Of a stretch of 64,000 nt of DNA, positions 26,365-35,240 are shown in pieces (positions within the stretch are counted from its first letter, which is position 1; each line of letters opens with the position of its first letter). A program made the position numbers and the translations under genes. The notes under the pieces are model-generated. The model worked only from the letters and a program-made list of their open reading frames with translations. It was not told the DNA's origin and made no database searches. The stretch is taken from NCBI GenBank assembly GCA_020073145.1, contig JAIQFS010000013.1, positions 1 to 64,000 on the forward strand. The letters are read 5' to 3'. This DNA is from Terriglobia bacterium. Lineage in GTDB: Bacteria; Acidobacteriota; Terriglobia; Bryobacterales; Bryobacteraceae.

Positions 26365-27780
26365 ATGAAGAGGATTCGCTGCCTGACGGCGCTGGCCGTG
26401 CTGTCGATGTTGTTCGGCTCGAGACAGGGCCACGCGCAGTCCGGCGATCGAGAGCTTCAGCGCTTTCGCGAGATCTACAAAGAACTCGTCGAGACCAACA
26501 CGACACTTTCCGCAGGCGACTGTACTTTGGCCGCGAAGCGTATGTCCGCCCGGCTGAAGACTGCAGGCTATCCGGACGCCGACCTCCGCGTGTTCGTCCC
26601 CGACGGCCATCCGAAGGAAGGTGGGCTGCTGGCCGTGCTCCACGGATCGGACTCCAAAGCCAAGGCGATCCTGCTGCTCGGCCACCTCGATGTGGTGGAG
26701 GCGAAGCGCGAGGACTGGACTCGGGATCCCTTCACGATGATCGAGGAAAACGGATACTTCTACGGTCGCGGCACGTTTGACGATAAAGCCCAGGTTGCGG
26801 TGTGGGTCGACACTCTGATTCGTTTCCGGGAAGAGGGGTTTCAGCCGAAGCGCTCTCTCAAATTGGCGTTAACCTGCGGGGAAGAAACCAGCAGCGCCCT
26901 CAACGGCGCCGGCTGGCTGGCCACGCATGAACGCGCCGCCATTGATGCGGAATTTGCCATAAATGAAGGCAGTTGGGGCGACTTGGATGCACAAGGACAC
27001 CGCATCTCGCTCGGAGTGCTGGCGGCGGAAAAAACCTCGCAGAATTATGTGCTCGAGGCTACCAATCCCGGCGGCCACAGCTCCTTGCCGGTGCCCGATA
27101 ACGCCATCTATCATCTGGTGCGTGCGGTCGACCGGATCAGCCACTACGAGTTCCCGGTTCAACTCGATGACGCCAACCGCGCGCAATTGACCGGATTGTC
27201 AAAGATTGCGGGCGCCAAGGCAGGTGCGGCCATGTTGGCCGTTCTCAAAAATCCCAACGACGCCCAATCGGTCGCGGTGCTCGATCAGAATCCCAAGTGG
27301 CATGCCATTCTTCGCACCACCTGTGTGGCCACCATGCTCTCGGCCGGCCACGCGACCAACGCCTTGCCGCAGCGGGCCACCGCGAATATCAACTGCCGTA
27401 TCTTCCCGGGCGTGTCGCGCGACGCTGTCCTGGCCCAACTAGGCAGAGTCGCGGCCGATCCCGGCGTCAAGATCACGATTCCCGAAGTGAGGGGCCCGCT
27501 CGCGAAAGCAACCCCTCTGACGCCCCAAATCCTCAAGCCGGTGGAGAAACTTGCGGATGAGATGTTTCCTGGCACCCCTGTCATTCCGATTCTCCAACCC
27601 GGCGCTACCGATGCCCAGTTTCTGAACCCTGCGGGAATTCCCACTTACGGGATCAGCGGATTCTTCGCAGACCCGGACACAGGTAACATTCACGGCCTGA
27701 ACGAGCGCATCCGCGTGAAGTCCCTTTATGACGGGCGGACGTTTCTCTACCGCCTGGTGAAGCTCTACGCGGACCAGTAG
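26365..27780 (+). CDS. exported M20-family metallopeptidase
   Basis: A 471-residue zinc peptidase of the M20 (ArgE/DapE/carboxypeptidase) family with a signal peptide (MKRIRCLTALAVLSMLFGSR, cleaved near GHA-QS). Metal and catalytic motifs: GHLDVVEA, YGRGTFDDKA, CGEETSS, NEGSW and a late NIHG. The dimerisation lid with GGHSS is present, so the length is complete. It likely trims dipeptides or amino-acid conjugates in the periplasm. ATG at 26365 is chosen because GGAGGT lies five bases upstream and the signal peptide begins there. Confidence 0.88.
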   Translation: MKRIRCLTALAVLSMLFGSRQGHAQSGDRELQRFREIYKELVETNTTLSAGDCTLAAKRMSARLKTAGYPDADLRVFVPDGHPKEGGLLAVLHGSDSKAKAILLLGHLDVVEAKREDWTRDPFTMIEENGYFYGRGTFDDKAQVAVWVDTLIRFREEGFQPKRSLKLALTCGEETSSALNGAGWLATHERAAIDAEFAINEGSWGDLDAQGHRISLGVLAAEKTSQNYVLEATNPGGHSSLPVPDNAIYHLVRAVDRISHYEFPVQLDDANRAQLTGLSKIAGAKAGAAMLAVLKNPNDAQSVAVLDQNPKWHAILRTTCVATMLSAGHATNALPQRATANINCRIFPGVSRDAVLAQLGRVAADPGVKITIPEVRGPLAKATPLTPQILKPVEKLADEMFPGTPVIPILQPGATDAQFLNPAGIPTYGISGFFADPDTGNIHGLNERIRVKSLYDGRTFLYRLVKLYADQ

Positions 27781-28367
27781 TGCGGGGTGACGCGTTGAGT
27801 AAACGCTCCAACTCCCTAATGTGGTGTTTCCTCCAATAGATTAAGAATCGTGCTATGTTTGGGTCCTGTCTATTCACGCTTGCGGGGAAGCGACGAGTCT
27901 CGTGGATAGCTGCTTTGCGGCCCTGTCCGCATTCCACGTTGCACAGAATCCCATCCTTGGTGCGAGTCTGCCTGAATCTGAATCAACGCTCAAACTGACG
28001 AAATCCAGTTTGCATCGAGCGCGGAAGAACTATTGGAATCATGTACGCCTGCATTGCTGTCGCGACAAGTAAGTGATTCGAGTATACGCTGAGTAATCAA
28101 CGGGACACGACCCGATCGCCTGGTGTCGTCCATCGTGCATTCTCACATCTGAATTCTTCCCGGCATTTTGTTGTGCTTGGCTCCTCGCCACATCGCGCTG
28201 GACTTCGCTGCCGAATACGGCCCCGATCGTGACAGAACGGTGATGTGTGTTCTCAGGCGGTTCCGCTACTGGTGTCGATAGCGATTCCGGGCCCGCCGGT
28301 AGCGCCCGGCGCGCGCAGCTTCAGGCCGATGCGCTCGCGGGCAGGGCTGAGAGATCGCGCCGGCCGG
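27781..28367. other. gene-poor interval
   Basis: 587 bases between the M20 peptidase and the convergent GlcG-like gene. Base composition is lower in GC than its neighbours in the first 400 bases. Short open frames exist in several directions, but none has a ribosome site plus a recognisable product. No tRNA or terminator hairpin was recognised. It may hold the debris of a lost gene. Confidence 0.4.
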
Positions 28368-28787
28368 TCAGCCTTCGAGAACCGCCAGACCCGCCGCCGC
28401 CACCTGGCCGTCCTGCGGGCTGGTGCCGCCGCTCGCCCCGATCCCGCCGATCACTTCGCCGTCCACCACGATCGGCAGGCCGCCCTCGATCGGGGTTGCG
28501 CCCGCCAGTTTCATGACCACCGTGCGGCCTCCGGCGACGGCGTCTTCCAATACCTTGGTGGGCCGTTTGAAGCGCACCGCGGAAGCGGCTTTGTCTTGCG
28601 CCACCACCACGCTGGCGATCTGCGTTCCGTCCATGCGCGCCAGATAAATCGGGTGGGCGCCGTCGTCCACGATGCAGATCACCATCGTCCAGTCGTTCTT
28701 CTTCGCTTCCGCTTCCGCGGCCGCCGCAATTGCCCGGGCTGCCTCCAGGGTCAGCACCTTCTTGGTTGCCAAATGTAGTTTTGCCAT
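28368..28787 (-). CDS. GlcG/HbpS-type haem-degrading family protein
   Basis: A 139-residue protein of the GlcG/HbpS (DUF336) family: LTLEAARAIAAAAEAEAKKN at the start, VDDGAHPIYLARMDGT in the middle and the Gly-rich end EVIGGIGASGGTSPQDG. Members bind haem or small molecules, or accompany oxidases; the role here is not fixed. ATG at 28787 follows AAAGGAG by two bases; a longer start at 28832 would add residues without family similarity. Confidence 0.82.
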   Translation of the reverse strand: MAKLHLATKKVLTLEAARAIAAAAEAEAKKNDWTMVICIVDDGAHPIYLARMDGTQIASVVVAQDKAASAVRFKRPTKVLEDAVAGGRTVVMKLAGATPIEGGLPIVVDGEVIGGIGASGGTSPQDGQVAAAGLAVLEG

Positions 28788-29051
28788 AGCTCCTTTACTT
28801 CTCCCCGCAGTCTCTCGTCCCGTTTGCTCCATCCAATGAACCGGTGAAGACCATCATCTTACAGTCGTTCCCCTCTCGCGCTGGAACCGGCGAGAGCCTG
28901 TGAGATACAAGGACCTTGTCCTCTTCCTCACGCCAGGAAGAACACACCGTTGTGGGCAGCGAATTTGGACAGTTTCATACCAGTACCGGGGATTCCAGGA
29001 CTGTTGGAAGTCCTTGCCGGCGTGTTTCACTGATTCGAGGAGGAACACTCA

Positions 29052-29249
29052 ATGTTGTTGAAGACAAGTGCGACGATGCTGCTCGGAACACTGATTGCAA
29101 GCGCCGCGGGCACGGGACACTCACTGATTGGCCTGCCGGACCCGACGACGCTGCTCCCAGCCGTGCCGGAGCCAAGCGTGGCGCTCCCAGTGGCGCTCTT
29201 AGCGGCCGGCGTTTGGTTTTTCGGCAAACGTTTGGTTGCGAGTCGCTAA
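29052..29249 (+). CDS. tiny PEP-CTERM sorting-signal protein
   Basis: A 65-residue exported protein. It has an N-terminal signal-like segment (MLLKTSATMLLGTLIASAAG), a mature stretch of only about 20 residues, and a textbook PEP-CTERM tail: VPEPS, a hydrophobic helix (VALPVALLAAGVWFFG), then basic KRLVASR. PEP-CTERM tails direct proteins to exosortase for cleavage and surface attachment. A strong ribosome site (GAGGAGGAA) precedes the ATG, and a hairpin terminator follows the stop, so it appears to be a complete, independent gene. No exosortase gene is in the window. Confidence 0.75.
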   Translation: MLLKTSATMLLGTLIASAAGTGHSLIGLPDPTTLLPAVPEPSVALPVALLAAGVWFFGKRLVASR

Positions 29250-29255
29250 CGCAGT

Positions 29256-29280
29256 AAGCCCAGCCTTCGTGGCTGGGCTT
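29256..29280. terminator. hairpin terminator with UUCG-type loop
   Basis: AAGCCCAGCC, loop TTCGT, GGCTGGGCTT: a perfect ten-pair stem seven bases after the PEP-CTERM stop codon, followed by ATTCAT. The near-symmetric ends let it work in both directions. On the minus strand it follows the stop of a possible small ORF. Confidence 0.7.
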
Positions 29281-29479
29281 ATTCATCATCGATCGGCTGA
29301 ACCGGGCAAGCAACTCGCCAGCCGTTTCCCTCCGTTGAACGTTCCGTGTCTCCGTTTGTGAGAACCTCCAGACGGACCCAATCCCGAAGCAGCATCTTGC
29401 CGTCAGCGGCCCGGTGCTTGCACCGCGCTTCGGTGATGGTACCAGATCGACCGCCCGCGGCGATGCGACAATCGAGCAT
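29279..29479 (-). CDS. possible small protein, weakly supported
   Basis: An open frame of 66 codons, beginning MLDCRIAAGGRSGTI and ending VACPVQPIDDE. It fills most of the interval between the PEP-CTERM gene and the aminotransferase, and its stop codon touches the bidirectional hairpin, as expected for a real convergent gene. No family is recognised and no strong ribosome site is visible. It may be noise. The rest of the 29281-29604 interval shows nothing else. Confidence 0.25.
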   Translation of the reverse strand: MLDCRIAAGGRSGTITEARCKHRAADGKMLLRDWVRLEVLTNGDTERSTEGNGWRVACPVQPIDDE

Positions 29480-29604
29480 GCACTCGAAGTTTGCGGAGTG
29501 GTGGGCGGACTGATCGCCGTGTTCGTGATCTGGGTGGCTACGCGGAACCGCCGCTAGTCGCGGCCGCTTTACATCGCCTCGCCGTTTCTCTTACTCTCGA
29601 AACA

Positions 29605-30795
29605 ATGTCCCATTCGTCAACCCTGTCCGCCACCCGCGCGCGCTTTCGCAGCCAGCGCATCGAGCGCTTCACCGAGTCGGTGATCCGCGAGATGACCCGC
29701 CGCGCCATCCAGGAAAACGCCGTCAACCTGGCCCAGGGGTTTCCCGATTTTTCGGCGCCTGAGCCGCTCAAACGCGCGGCCGCAGAAGCCATCGTCGCCG
29801 ACCAGAACCAGTATTCCATCACCTGGGGCGCCCAGCCCTTCCGCAACGCCATCGCTGCCAAATACCGGCGGGACTACGGCCTGGACTTCGACCCGGAGCG
29901 AGAGATCACCGTGTGCTGCGGCGCCACCGAAGGCATGATCGCTTCCTTGCTGGCCGTGCTGAACCCTGGCGACGAAGTCGTGCTCTTCGAGCCGTTTTAC
30001 GAGAATTACGGGCCCGACACCCAGCTCTGCGGCGCCAGTGCGCGCTACGTCACGCTGCACGCACCCGACTGGACCTTCGATCCCGAGGAACTGCGCCGCG
30101 CCTTCACCCCTCGCACCAAGGCCATTATTCTCAATACGCCCAATAACCCCACCGGGAAGGTGTTCTCGCGCGAGGAGCTGGGCTTGATTGCGGAGCTGTG
30201 TCAGGAGTTCGACGCGCTGGCCATCACCGATGAGATCTATGAGCACATCCTCTTCGATGGCGCCACGCATGTGCCCATTCTTTCGCTGCCCGGGATGCGC
30301 GATCGCGCCATTCTGGTCAACAGTTTGAGCAAGACCTATTCGGTGACGGGCTGGCGGGTGGGCTGGGTGCTGGCGCCGCCGGACCTCACGGACTCCATTC
30401 GCAAAGTTCACGACTTTCTGACCGTGGGTGCCGCCACGCCGCTGCAGCACGCCGGCGTGCGGGCTCTGGAATTTGGTGCGGAATACTACCGTCAGGTAAC
30501 CGAGAGTTACGCGGAACGCCGTAATCATATCGTAACTAGCCTGGAAGCTGTTGGATTTCAGTGCTTCCTTCCGCGCGGCGCTTATTATGTGATGGCGGAT
30601 ATATCGAGTTTCGGCTTTCCAGACGATCACTCCTTTGTTACTCATTTACTGGGCAAAGCGAAGGTAGCCGCGGTTCCGGGATCCAGTTTTTACGCTCGTG
30701 CGGGGGGTGGCAGGCAGCAAATTCGCTTTTGCTTTTGCAAGAAATATGAGACATTGGAAGTAGTACGGCACCATCTGAATTGCCTCCTGAAATGA
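29605..30795 (+). CDS. PLP-dependent aminotransferase, class I/II
   Basis: A 396-residue fold-type I aminotransferase close to the kynurenine/methionine (YbdL-like) group: AQGFPDFSAP near residue 43, the NTPNNPTGKVFSREEL motif, and the PLP lysine in NSLSKTYSVTGWRVGW. It moves the amino group of an aromatic amino acid, methionine or glutamine to a 2-oxo acid; the exact substrate is open. ATG at 29605 fits family length. From about 30540 to the end, codon use is distinctly lower in GC than the rest of the gene, while the protein still reads as a normal C-terminus. Confidence 0.9.
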   Translation: MSHSSTLSATRARFRSQRIERFTESVIREMTRRAIQENAVNLAQGFPDFSAPEPLKRAAAEAIVADQNQYSITWGAQPFRNAIAAKYRRDYGLDFDPEREITVCCGATEGMIASLLAVLNPGDEVVLFEPFYENYGPDTQLCGASARYVTLHAPDWTFDPEELRRAFTPRTKAIILNTPNNPTGKVFSREELGLIAELCQEFDALAITDEIYEHILFDGATHVPILSLPGMRDRAILVNSLSKTYSVTGWRVGWVLAPPDLTDSIRKVHDFLTVGAATPLQHAGVRALEFGAEYYRQVTESYAERRNHIVTSLEAVGFQCFLPRGAYYVMADISSFGFPDDHSFVTHLLGKAKVAAVPGSSFYARAGGGRQQIRFCFCKKYETLEVVRHHLNCLLK

Positions 30796-30829
30796 GGGTG
30801 CAATTCGGTGGTTTGGATGAGATGATCCC

Positions 30830-31213
30830 ATGCTTCCGGAATTTATCCTGCCCGAAACCACGATCCGGGAAGCCGGTGCCGGGGCTGCTATCGCCTTAGG
30901 CGCGAATCAGAGTGGAGTGTTGACTCTCACTCTGGGCATCACGCGAATCATCGAACAAGAGAGTCTGGATGTCGCAATCTGGGGATCACCGGATGGCACC
31001 GAGTGGGGCACGCGGCCCCTGGTGACATTTCCGCAGAAGTTTTATTGCGGGACTTACCAGATTCTCCTGGATCTGACCGAACATCCGGACGTCCGGTACA
31101 TCCGCGCCAAATGGCAGGTGAACCGCTGGGGTAAGGGAGATCCCACCCCGTTGTTCGACATGTACCTGTTCGTCAGGGAATTCGAGAGCGAAGCCGTGGC
31201 TCTCGGCGCTTAG
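30830..31213 (+). CDS. conserved protein of unknown function
   Basis: A 127-residue soluble protein, probably all beta, without signal peptide. Landmarks are AIWGSPDGTEWG, FPQKFYCGTYQILLDL and RYIRAKWQVNRWG. I have the impression that similar short proteins are common in Acidobacteria, but the function is unknown to me. It sits 34 bases after the aminotransferase on the same strand, so it may be co-transcribed, and converges with the cupin gene. Confidence 0.6.
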   Translation: MLPEFILPETTIREAGAGAAIALGANQSGVLTLTLGITRIIEQESLDVAIWGSPDGTEWGTRPLVTFPQKFYCGTYQILLDLTEHPDVRYIRAKWQVNRWGKGDPTPLFDMYLFVREFESEAVALGA

Positions 31214-31214
31214 T

Positions 31215-31544
31215 TCAAGCCCGCACCTGCTTATACATCGACAGCAGCATCACCACCGGCGTGCGCGCCACAATGCCGTGCTGCAGTTGGGGCGGCATGC
31301 GAACGAAAGCGCCGGCCTTCACCTCCCGAACGTCGTCGCCCAGCGTGAGTTGGGCTTCGCCGCTGAGGATGTGGATGGAGGCGGCCATGGGGGCGGTGTG
31401 GGCCGACAACTCCTGGCCGGTGGCAAAGCCGAAAATGACCACCTTGACCGAGTCGTCGTTATGCAGCGTACGGCTGAGAATGCCGCTTTCGGGAATCGGC
31501 GCTTCCATCTCCAGGCTCGGGTAGAACGTGTAGTTTGCGCTCAT
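31215..31544 (-). CDS. single-domain cupin protein
   Basis: A 109-residue cupin: motif 1 includes GQELSAHTAPMAASIHILSG and motif 2 includes FVRMPPQLQHGIVA. One expected metal histidine is replaced by other residues in motif 1, so metal binding may be reduced. Small cupins act as isomerases, dioxygenases or sensors; no assignment is possible. ATG at 31544 is chosen because the cupin begins shortly after. Divergent from mqnC. Confidence 0.75.
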   Translation of the reverse strand: MSANYTFYPSLEMEAPIPESGILSRTLHNDDSVKVVIFGFATGQELSAHTAPMAASIHILSGEAQLTLGDDVREVKAGAFVRMPPQLQHGIVARTPVVMLLSMYKQVRA

Positions 31545-31615
31545 GGTTTCAGTGTGGCGCAGATGCCACCGGGGCGCAGTGACTGGAATCACCGGCTTCT
31601 GCTATCTTGTTAAGA

Positions 31616-32647
31616 ATGATGACTCGGGAAGAAGCCCTCGATCTGTTCCGCTCCGACGACCTCATCGGAATCGGGATGGCGGCCGATGCCGTGCGCCGCA
31701 AATGGCACCCCGAGGGCGTCGTCACCTACATCATCGACCGCAACATCAACTACACCAATTTCTGCACCGAGTACTGTAGCTTCTGCGCCTTCTACCGGCC
31801 GATGGGCCACGCCGAAGGCTACATTCTCCCGAATGAAGTGATCTATCAGAAGATCCAGGAAACCATCGATCTCGGCGGCACCGGAGTCCTGATGCAGGGC
31901 GGTCTCCACCCCGATTTGAAAATCGAGTGGTACGAAGATCTCTTTCGCGGCATCAAGCAGCGCTTCTCCATCCACCTGCACTGCCTCTCGGCCCCCGAAG
32001 TCACCAACATCGCCGAAGTGAGCGGGCTCAGCCTGCGCGACACCATCGCGCGGCTGCGGGACGCCGGTCTCGATTCCATCCCGGGCGGCGGCGCCGAGAT
32101 TCTGGATGACGCCGTACGCCATCGCATTGCCCGCCTCAAGTGCAAGACCCAGGAATGGACCGACGTGCACCGAACCGCCCACCAGCTGGGCATGCGCACC
32201 ACCGCCACCATGATGTTCGGGTGCGGTGAGACCTTCGAGCAGCGCATGAACCACCTCGACCTGGTCCGCAACCTGCAAGAAGAGACCGGCGGCTTCACTG
32301 CCTTTATCCCCTGGCCGTTCCAGCGCGAAAACACCTCGCTCGGCCGCTTTGTCAAGGAAGAGGCCACCGCCGTCGAGTACCTGCAGATGCTGGCCATCTC
32401 CCGCATCTACCTGGAGAACATCGAGCACATCCAATCGTCGTGGGTGACGCCGGGCCTGAAGACCTGCCAGCTCGGTCTGCGGTTCGGCGGCAATGACGTG
32501 GGCAGCATCATGATCGAGGAGAACGTGGTCTCGGCCGCTGGCACGCACAACCGGGCCAGTGAGGAAGAACTGCGCCGCCTGATCCGCGAGGCCGGCTTCA
32601 CGCCCAAACAGCGCGATACGCTGTACCGCACGTACTTCTTGAACTAG
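31616..32647 (+). CDS. mqnC: cyclic dehypoxanthinyl futalosine synthase
   Basis: A 343-residue radical SAM enzyme. The cluster motif CTEYCSFC gives Cys50, Cys54 and Cys57. Further family landmarks are LMQGGLHPDL, GLDSIPGGGAEIL and MMFGCGET. MqnC cyclises dehypoxanthine futalosine in the futalosine route to menaquinone. ATG at 31616 or 31619 is the likely start. It sits about seven bases after an extended -10-like TGCTATCTT (31600-31608), another short-leader case. The other mqn genes are not in this window. Confidence 0.92.
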   Translation: MMTREEALDLFRSDDLIGIGMAADAVRRKWHPEGVVTYIIDRNINYTNFCTEYCSFCAFYRPMGHAEGYILPNEVIYQKIQETIDLGGTGVLMQGGLHPDLKIEWYEDLFRGIKQRFSIHLHCLSAPEVTNIAEVSGLSLRDTIARLRDAGLDSIPGGGAEILDDAVRHRIARLKCKTQEWTDVHRTAHQLGMRTTATMMFGCGETFEQRMNHLDLVRNLQEETGGFTAFIPWPFQRENTSLGRFVKEEATAVEYLQMLAISRIYLENIEHIQSSWVTPGLKTCQLGLRFGGNDVGSIMIEENVVSAAGTHNRASEEELRRLIREAGFTPKQRDTLYRTYFLN

Positions 32648-32746
32648 CGGTCCGGCTCCCCTCGCTTCGTTCTTGATCTCTGCGGGGCCGCGAGAGTGGC
32701 CGGGCGGACGCAATTGTCCGCGGCAGGCCGAGCTGCCCGATGCACC

Positions 32747-33727
32747 CTAATCGGTAGGCGCGTAGTAGCCGAGGCGCCAGTGCGCCTGGAGCTTCTTCAT
32801 GCCGGGCGGCGGCGCCAGCTTGACCTGCAGGCGATGATAGCGTCCGTCGCGCCGCACGTTGGTGGGCGAGAAACCCAGCATGTAGCGGTTGCGCAGCTCA
32901 TTTCCGATTTTGGCGGCCACGTCCGGAAGTTCCTTCAGGTTGTCGACCGCGAATTCGCGGCCGCCGGTCTGCTCCGCCAGTTCGTCGAGTAGGGTCGGGC
33001 CATACGTTTCTTCGGGAGTCCGGCCGCCGGAACCGTATGCCTCGTAGATGCCGATGCCGTAGATCAACACATCGCTCTCCCGCACCTGGCTCTTGACCTC
33101 GGCCTCGGTATAGCGGCTCGCATTGTCGCCCCCGTCGGATACGACCAGCAGCGCTTTGCGCGGCTTGTTGGATTTCTTCAGCTCACTCAGCGCCAGAACC
33201 ACGGCATCGAGCAGCGCCGTCCTGCCTTTGGAGCACGTCAACATGAGCTGATTCAGAACCTGATTGGGGTCGCTGGTGAGCGGGGCCGCGAGGGTCGGCC
33301 GGTCGTGGAACGTCACCAGGAAGAACTCGTCCTCGGGATTGGCCGTTGCGAAGAACGCCGCCGCCGCGGCGCGCGAACGGCGCAGTTTCTTCCCCATACT
33401 GGCGCTGGTATCGAATACCAACCCCACAGCCAGCGGAGCGTCTTCCATGGCGAAATGGGTGACGGTCTGCTCCACCTTGTCGTCAAAGACCCGAAATCGG
33501 TCTTTTTCCAGGCCCGTGACCAGGCGATCCCGGGCGTCGGAAACGGTGACCGGAACCAGGACGAGAGATTCGTCGATGCGGAGACGAACTTCCGATAGCG
33601 CCGTCCGCGGGGGAGCCGCGCGCGCCCGTAGATCGAGCGACACCTGCGCCCCGGACGGCAATCCCAGCAGACACAAGCCCGCCAGCAGCCCCAGTACCCG
33701 TCTGCCAGCCCTCCGCCCCGTGGCCAT
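32747..33727 (-). CDS. exported VWFA-domain protein, acidobacterial type
   Basis: A 326-residue protein with a signal peptide (RRVLGLLAGLCLLGLPSGAQ) and a von Willebrand A domain from about residue 90 to 290. The metal-adhesion site begins LVFDTSASMGKK. The N-terminal part has the LVPVTVSDARDRLVTGLEKD pattern of the VWFA-related family expanded in Acidobacteria. Such proteins are thought to bind protein partners in the envelope; the partner is unknown. Convergent with mqnC. Confidence 0.88.
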   Translation of the reverse strand: MATGRRAGRRVLGLLAGLCLLGLPSGAQVSLDLRARAAPPRTALSEVRLRIDESLVLVPVTVSDARDRLVTGLEKDRFRVFDDKVEQTVTHFAMEDAPLAVGLVFDTSASMGKKLRRSRAAAAAFFATANPEDEFFLVTFHDRPTLAAPLTSDPNQVLNQLMLTCSKGRTALLDAVVLALSELKKSNKPRKALLVVSDGGDNASRYTEAEVKSQVRESDVLIYGIGIYEAYGSGGRTPEETYGPTLLDELAEQTGGREFAVDNLKELPDVAAKIGNELRNRYMLGFSPTNVRRDGRYHRLQVKLAPPPGMKKLQAHWRLGYYAPTD

Positions 33728-33827
33728 TCGTGATTCCCTCAGGCCGTATTCTACTGTGGGGGCCTGACCTGGGAAAGGGGGCCCGGTCTAGTACTGGGAT
33801 GCTCGGGGCCCGGGAATTCAGGTACAA

Positions 33828-34676
33828 TTGAAGCGTTGGCGGAGGTGGGTCTTCTCGAGTAGCAGAGCCACAAGCTTCGGTCCTGCGTTGGTTCAGTCCC
33901 TCCCTTGCGCCCTTTTTTCCCTTCTATTCCCGAGCGACTGCCGCATCTGCGGAAAGGCTCTGCAGGAAGTTACGCGGATCCCGTTGTGCGCGGAATGTCT
34001 GCGCCCGCCCGAGCCGTTTCAGGCCGAGTACTATTGCGTAAGCTGTAGAACTCCTTTTCAAAATGCCTTTCCCTTGGACGCCGAGGGGCGCTGTGCGGTG
34101 TGCCGCACGGGTCTGCGCGGTTTCGATGCGGCGTACTGCTTCGGCTCCTACGAAGGGCTGCTGCGGGAGTGGATTCACCTTTACAAATACGGGCGCATCA
34201 AGACCCTCGCGCGGCCGCTAGAGCAGTTGCTGGCCCGCGCGGTGCCGCGCGACGAGCGCTTCGACGCCATCGTACCGGTGCCGCTACACTGGCGGCGGCA
34301 ATGGCAGCGCGGTTTCAACCAGGCGGAACTGCTGGCGCGGGGTCTGAGCCGGCGGCTGGGGATCCCGGTCGTGAAGGCGCTGCGCCGGTCCCGATCCACG
34401 CAGGCGCAAGCGGGGCTCAGCAATACGGGGCGGCGCAAGAATGTCACTGCCGCTTTTCGCAGTCGTCGGGGCCAAGTGGTGGCCGGCCAGCGCATTCTTC
34501 TGATTGACGACGTCATGACCACCGGCTCTACCGCCGCCGCGTGCGCGATGGCGCTCAAGCGGGCCGGCGCGGCGCGGGTGGCGTTGGGGACGGTGGCGCG
34601 CGTGGACCGGAGAATGGAACCCGCGCGCTTGGCGGTTTCGCAATCCTCAGGGGAGGAGCTTCCGGATGCCCAGTGA
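33828..34676 (+). CDS. comF: ComF-family phosphoribosyltransferase-like protein
   Basis: A 282-residue protein. The N-terminal zinc finger has four Cys pairs (CRICG, CAEC, CVSC, CAVC) around residues 37-90. The phosphoribosyltransferase domain has the PRPP loop [13 protein letters not shown] near residue 223. ComF proteins take part in DNA uptake or DNA handling. The start is uncertain: no ATG is in frame, so TTG at 33828 is used, with TTG at 33888 as the alternative. The end overlaps the HNH nuclease gene by 11 bases. Confidence 0.85.
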   Translation: MKRWRRWVFSSSRATSFGPALVQSLPCALFSLLFPSDCRICGKALQEVTRIPLCAECLRPPEPFQAEYYCVSCRTPFQNAFPLDAEGRCAVCRTGLRGFDAAYCFGSYEGLLREWIHLYKYGRIKTLARPLEQLLARAVPRDERFDAIVPVPLHWRRQWQRGFNQAELLARGLSRRLGIPVVKALRRSRSTQAQAGLSNTGRRKNVTAAFRSRRGQVVAGQRILLIDDVMTTGSTAAACAMALKRAGAARVALGTVARVDRRMEPARLAVSQSSGEELPDAQ

Positions 34677-35190
34677 TCGACTACAGAAGCCTGTCTTGGT
34701 GCTCAATGCCAGCTACGAGCCGATCAATATCTGCGGCGCGCGGCGGGCGCTGGTTTTGGTGCTGAAGGGCGTGGCCTCGGCCGAGGAAGAGTCCATGCAC
34801 GCCATTCACTCGGCGCGCGCCGCCATCCGCCTGCCTTCCGTGATTCGCCTGCTCGAATACCGCCGCATCCCGCACCAGACGCGGGCGCTGTCGCGCAAGA
34901 ACATCCTCATGCGCGACCGCTACACCTGCCAATACTGCCATTGCACCATGCCCTCGGGCGAGCTGACGCTGGACCACGTGGTGCCCCGCTCGCGGGCAGG
35001 AGAATCGGCCTGGGAGAACCTGGTGGCCTGCTGCCACCCCTGCAACAACCGCAAGGGAAGCCGTACGCCGGAAGAGGCGGGGATGAAGCTGGCCCGCCAG
35101 CCGCGCCCCTTCAGCCTGCATACCAGCCGGCACCTGATGCGCATGCTCGGCAAGGGCGACGCCCAGTGGCGCAAGTATCTATTCTACTGA
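34666..35190 (+). CDS. HNH endonuclease family protein
   Basis: A 174-residue protein with a C-terminal HNH domain: RDRYTCQYC, then [13 protein letters not shown] and [14 protein letters not shown], giving the zinc cysteines and the catalytic DH/N/H set. The N-terminal part ([20 protein letters not shown]) is typical of a widespread bacterial HNH subfamily of unknown role. Its ATG lies inside the last codons of comF, so the two are translated together; a DNA-processing role is an inference. Confidence 0.88.
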   Translation: MPSDRLQKPVLVLNASYEPINICGARRALVLVLKGVASAEEESMHAIHSARAAIRLPSVIRLLEYRRIPHQTRALSRKNILMRDRYTCQYCHCTMPSGELTLDHVVPRSRAGESAWENLVACCHPCNNRKGSRTPEEAGMKLARQPRPFSLHTSRHLMRMLGKGDAQWRKYLFY

Positions 35191-35240
35191 CGGCCGGGCC
35201 GGTCTCGGAGCTCTCCCGACGGTCCTGCTAAGATGAGGCG

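Noticed and set aside
28250-28367. A coding-like tail on the minus strand after the GlcG-like gene (ERIGLKLRAPGATGG)
   Set aside because: The frame reads through the end of the GlcG gene in another register and has no start or family; codon bias alone is not enough.
28950-29050. Possible sigma-54 promoter before the PEP-CTERM gene (PEP-CTERM genes are sometimes sigma-54 controlled)
   Set aside because: TGGGCAGCGAATTTGG and TTGGAAGTCCTTGC resemble the consensus, but the GG-to-GC spacing is wrong in both.
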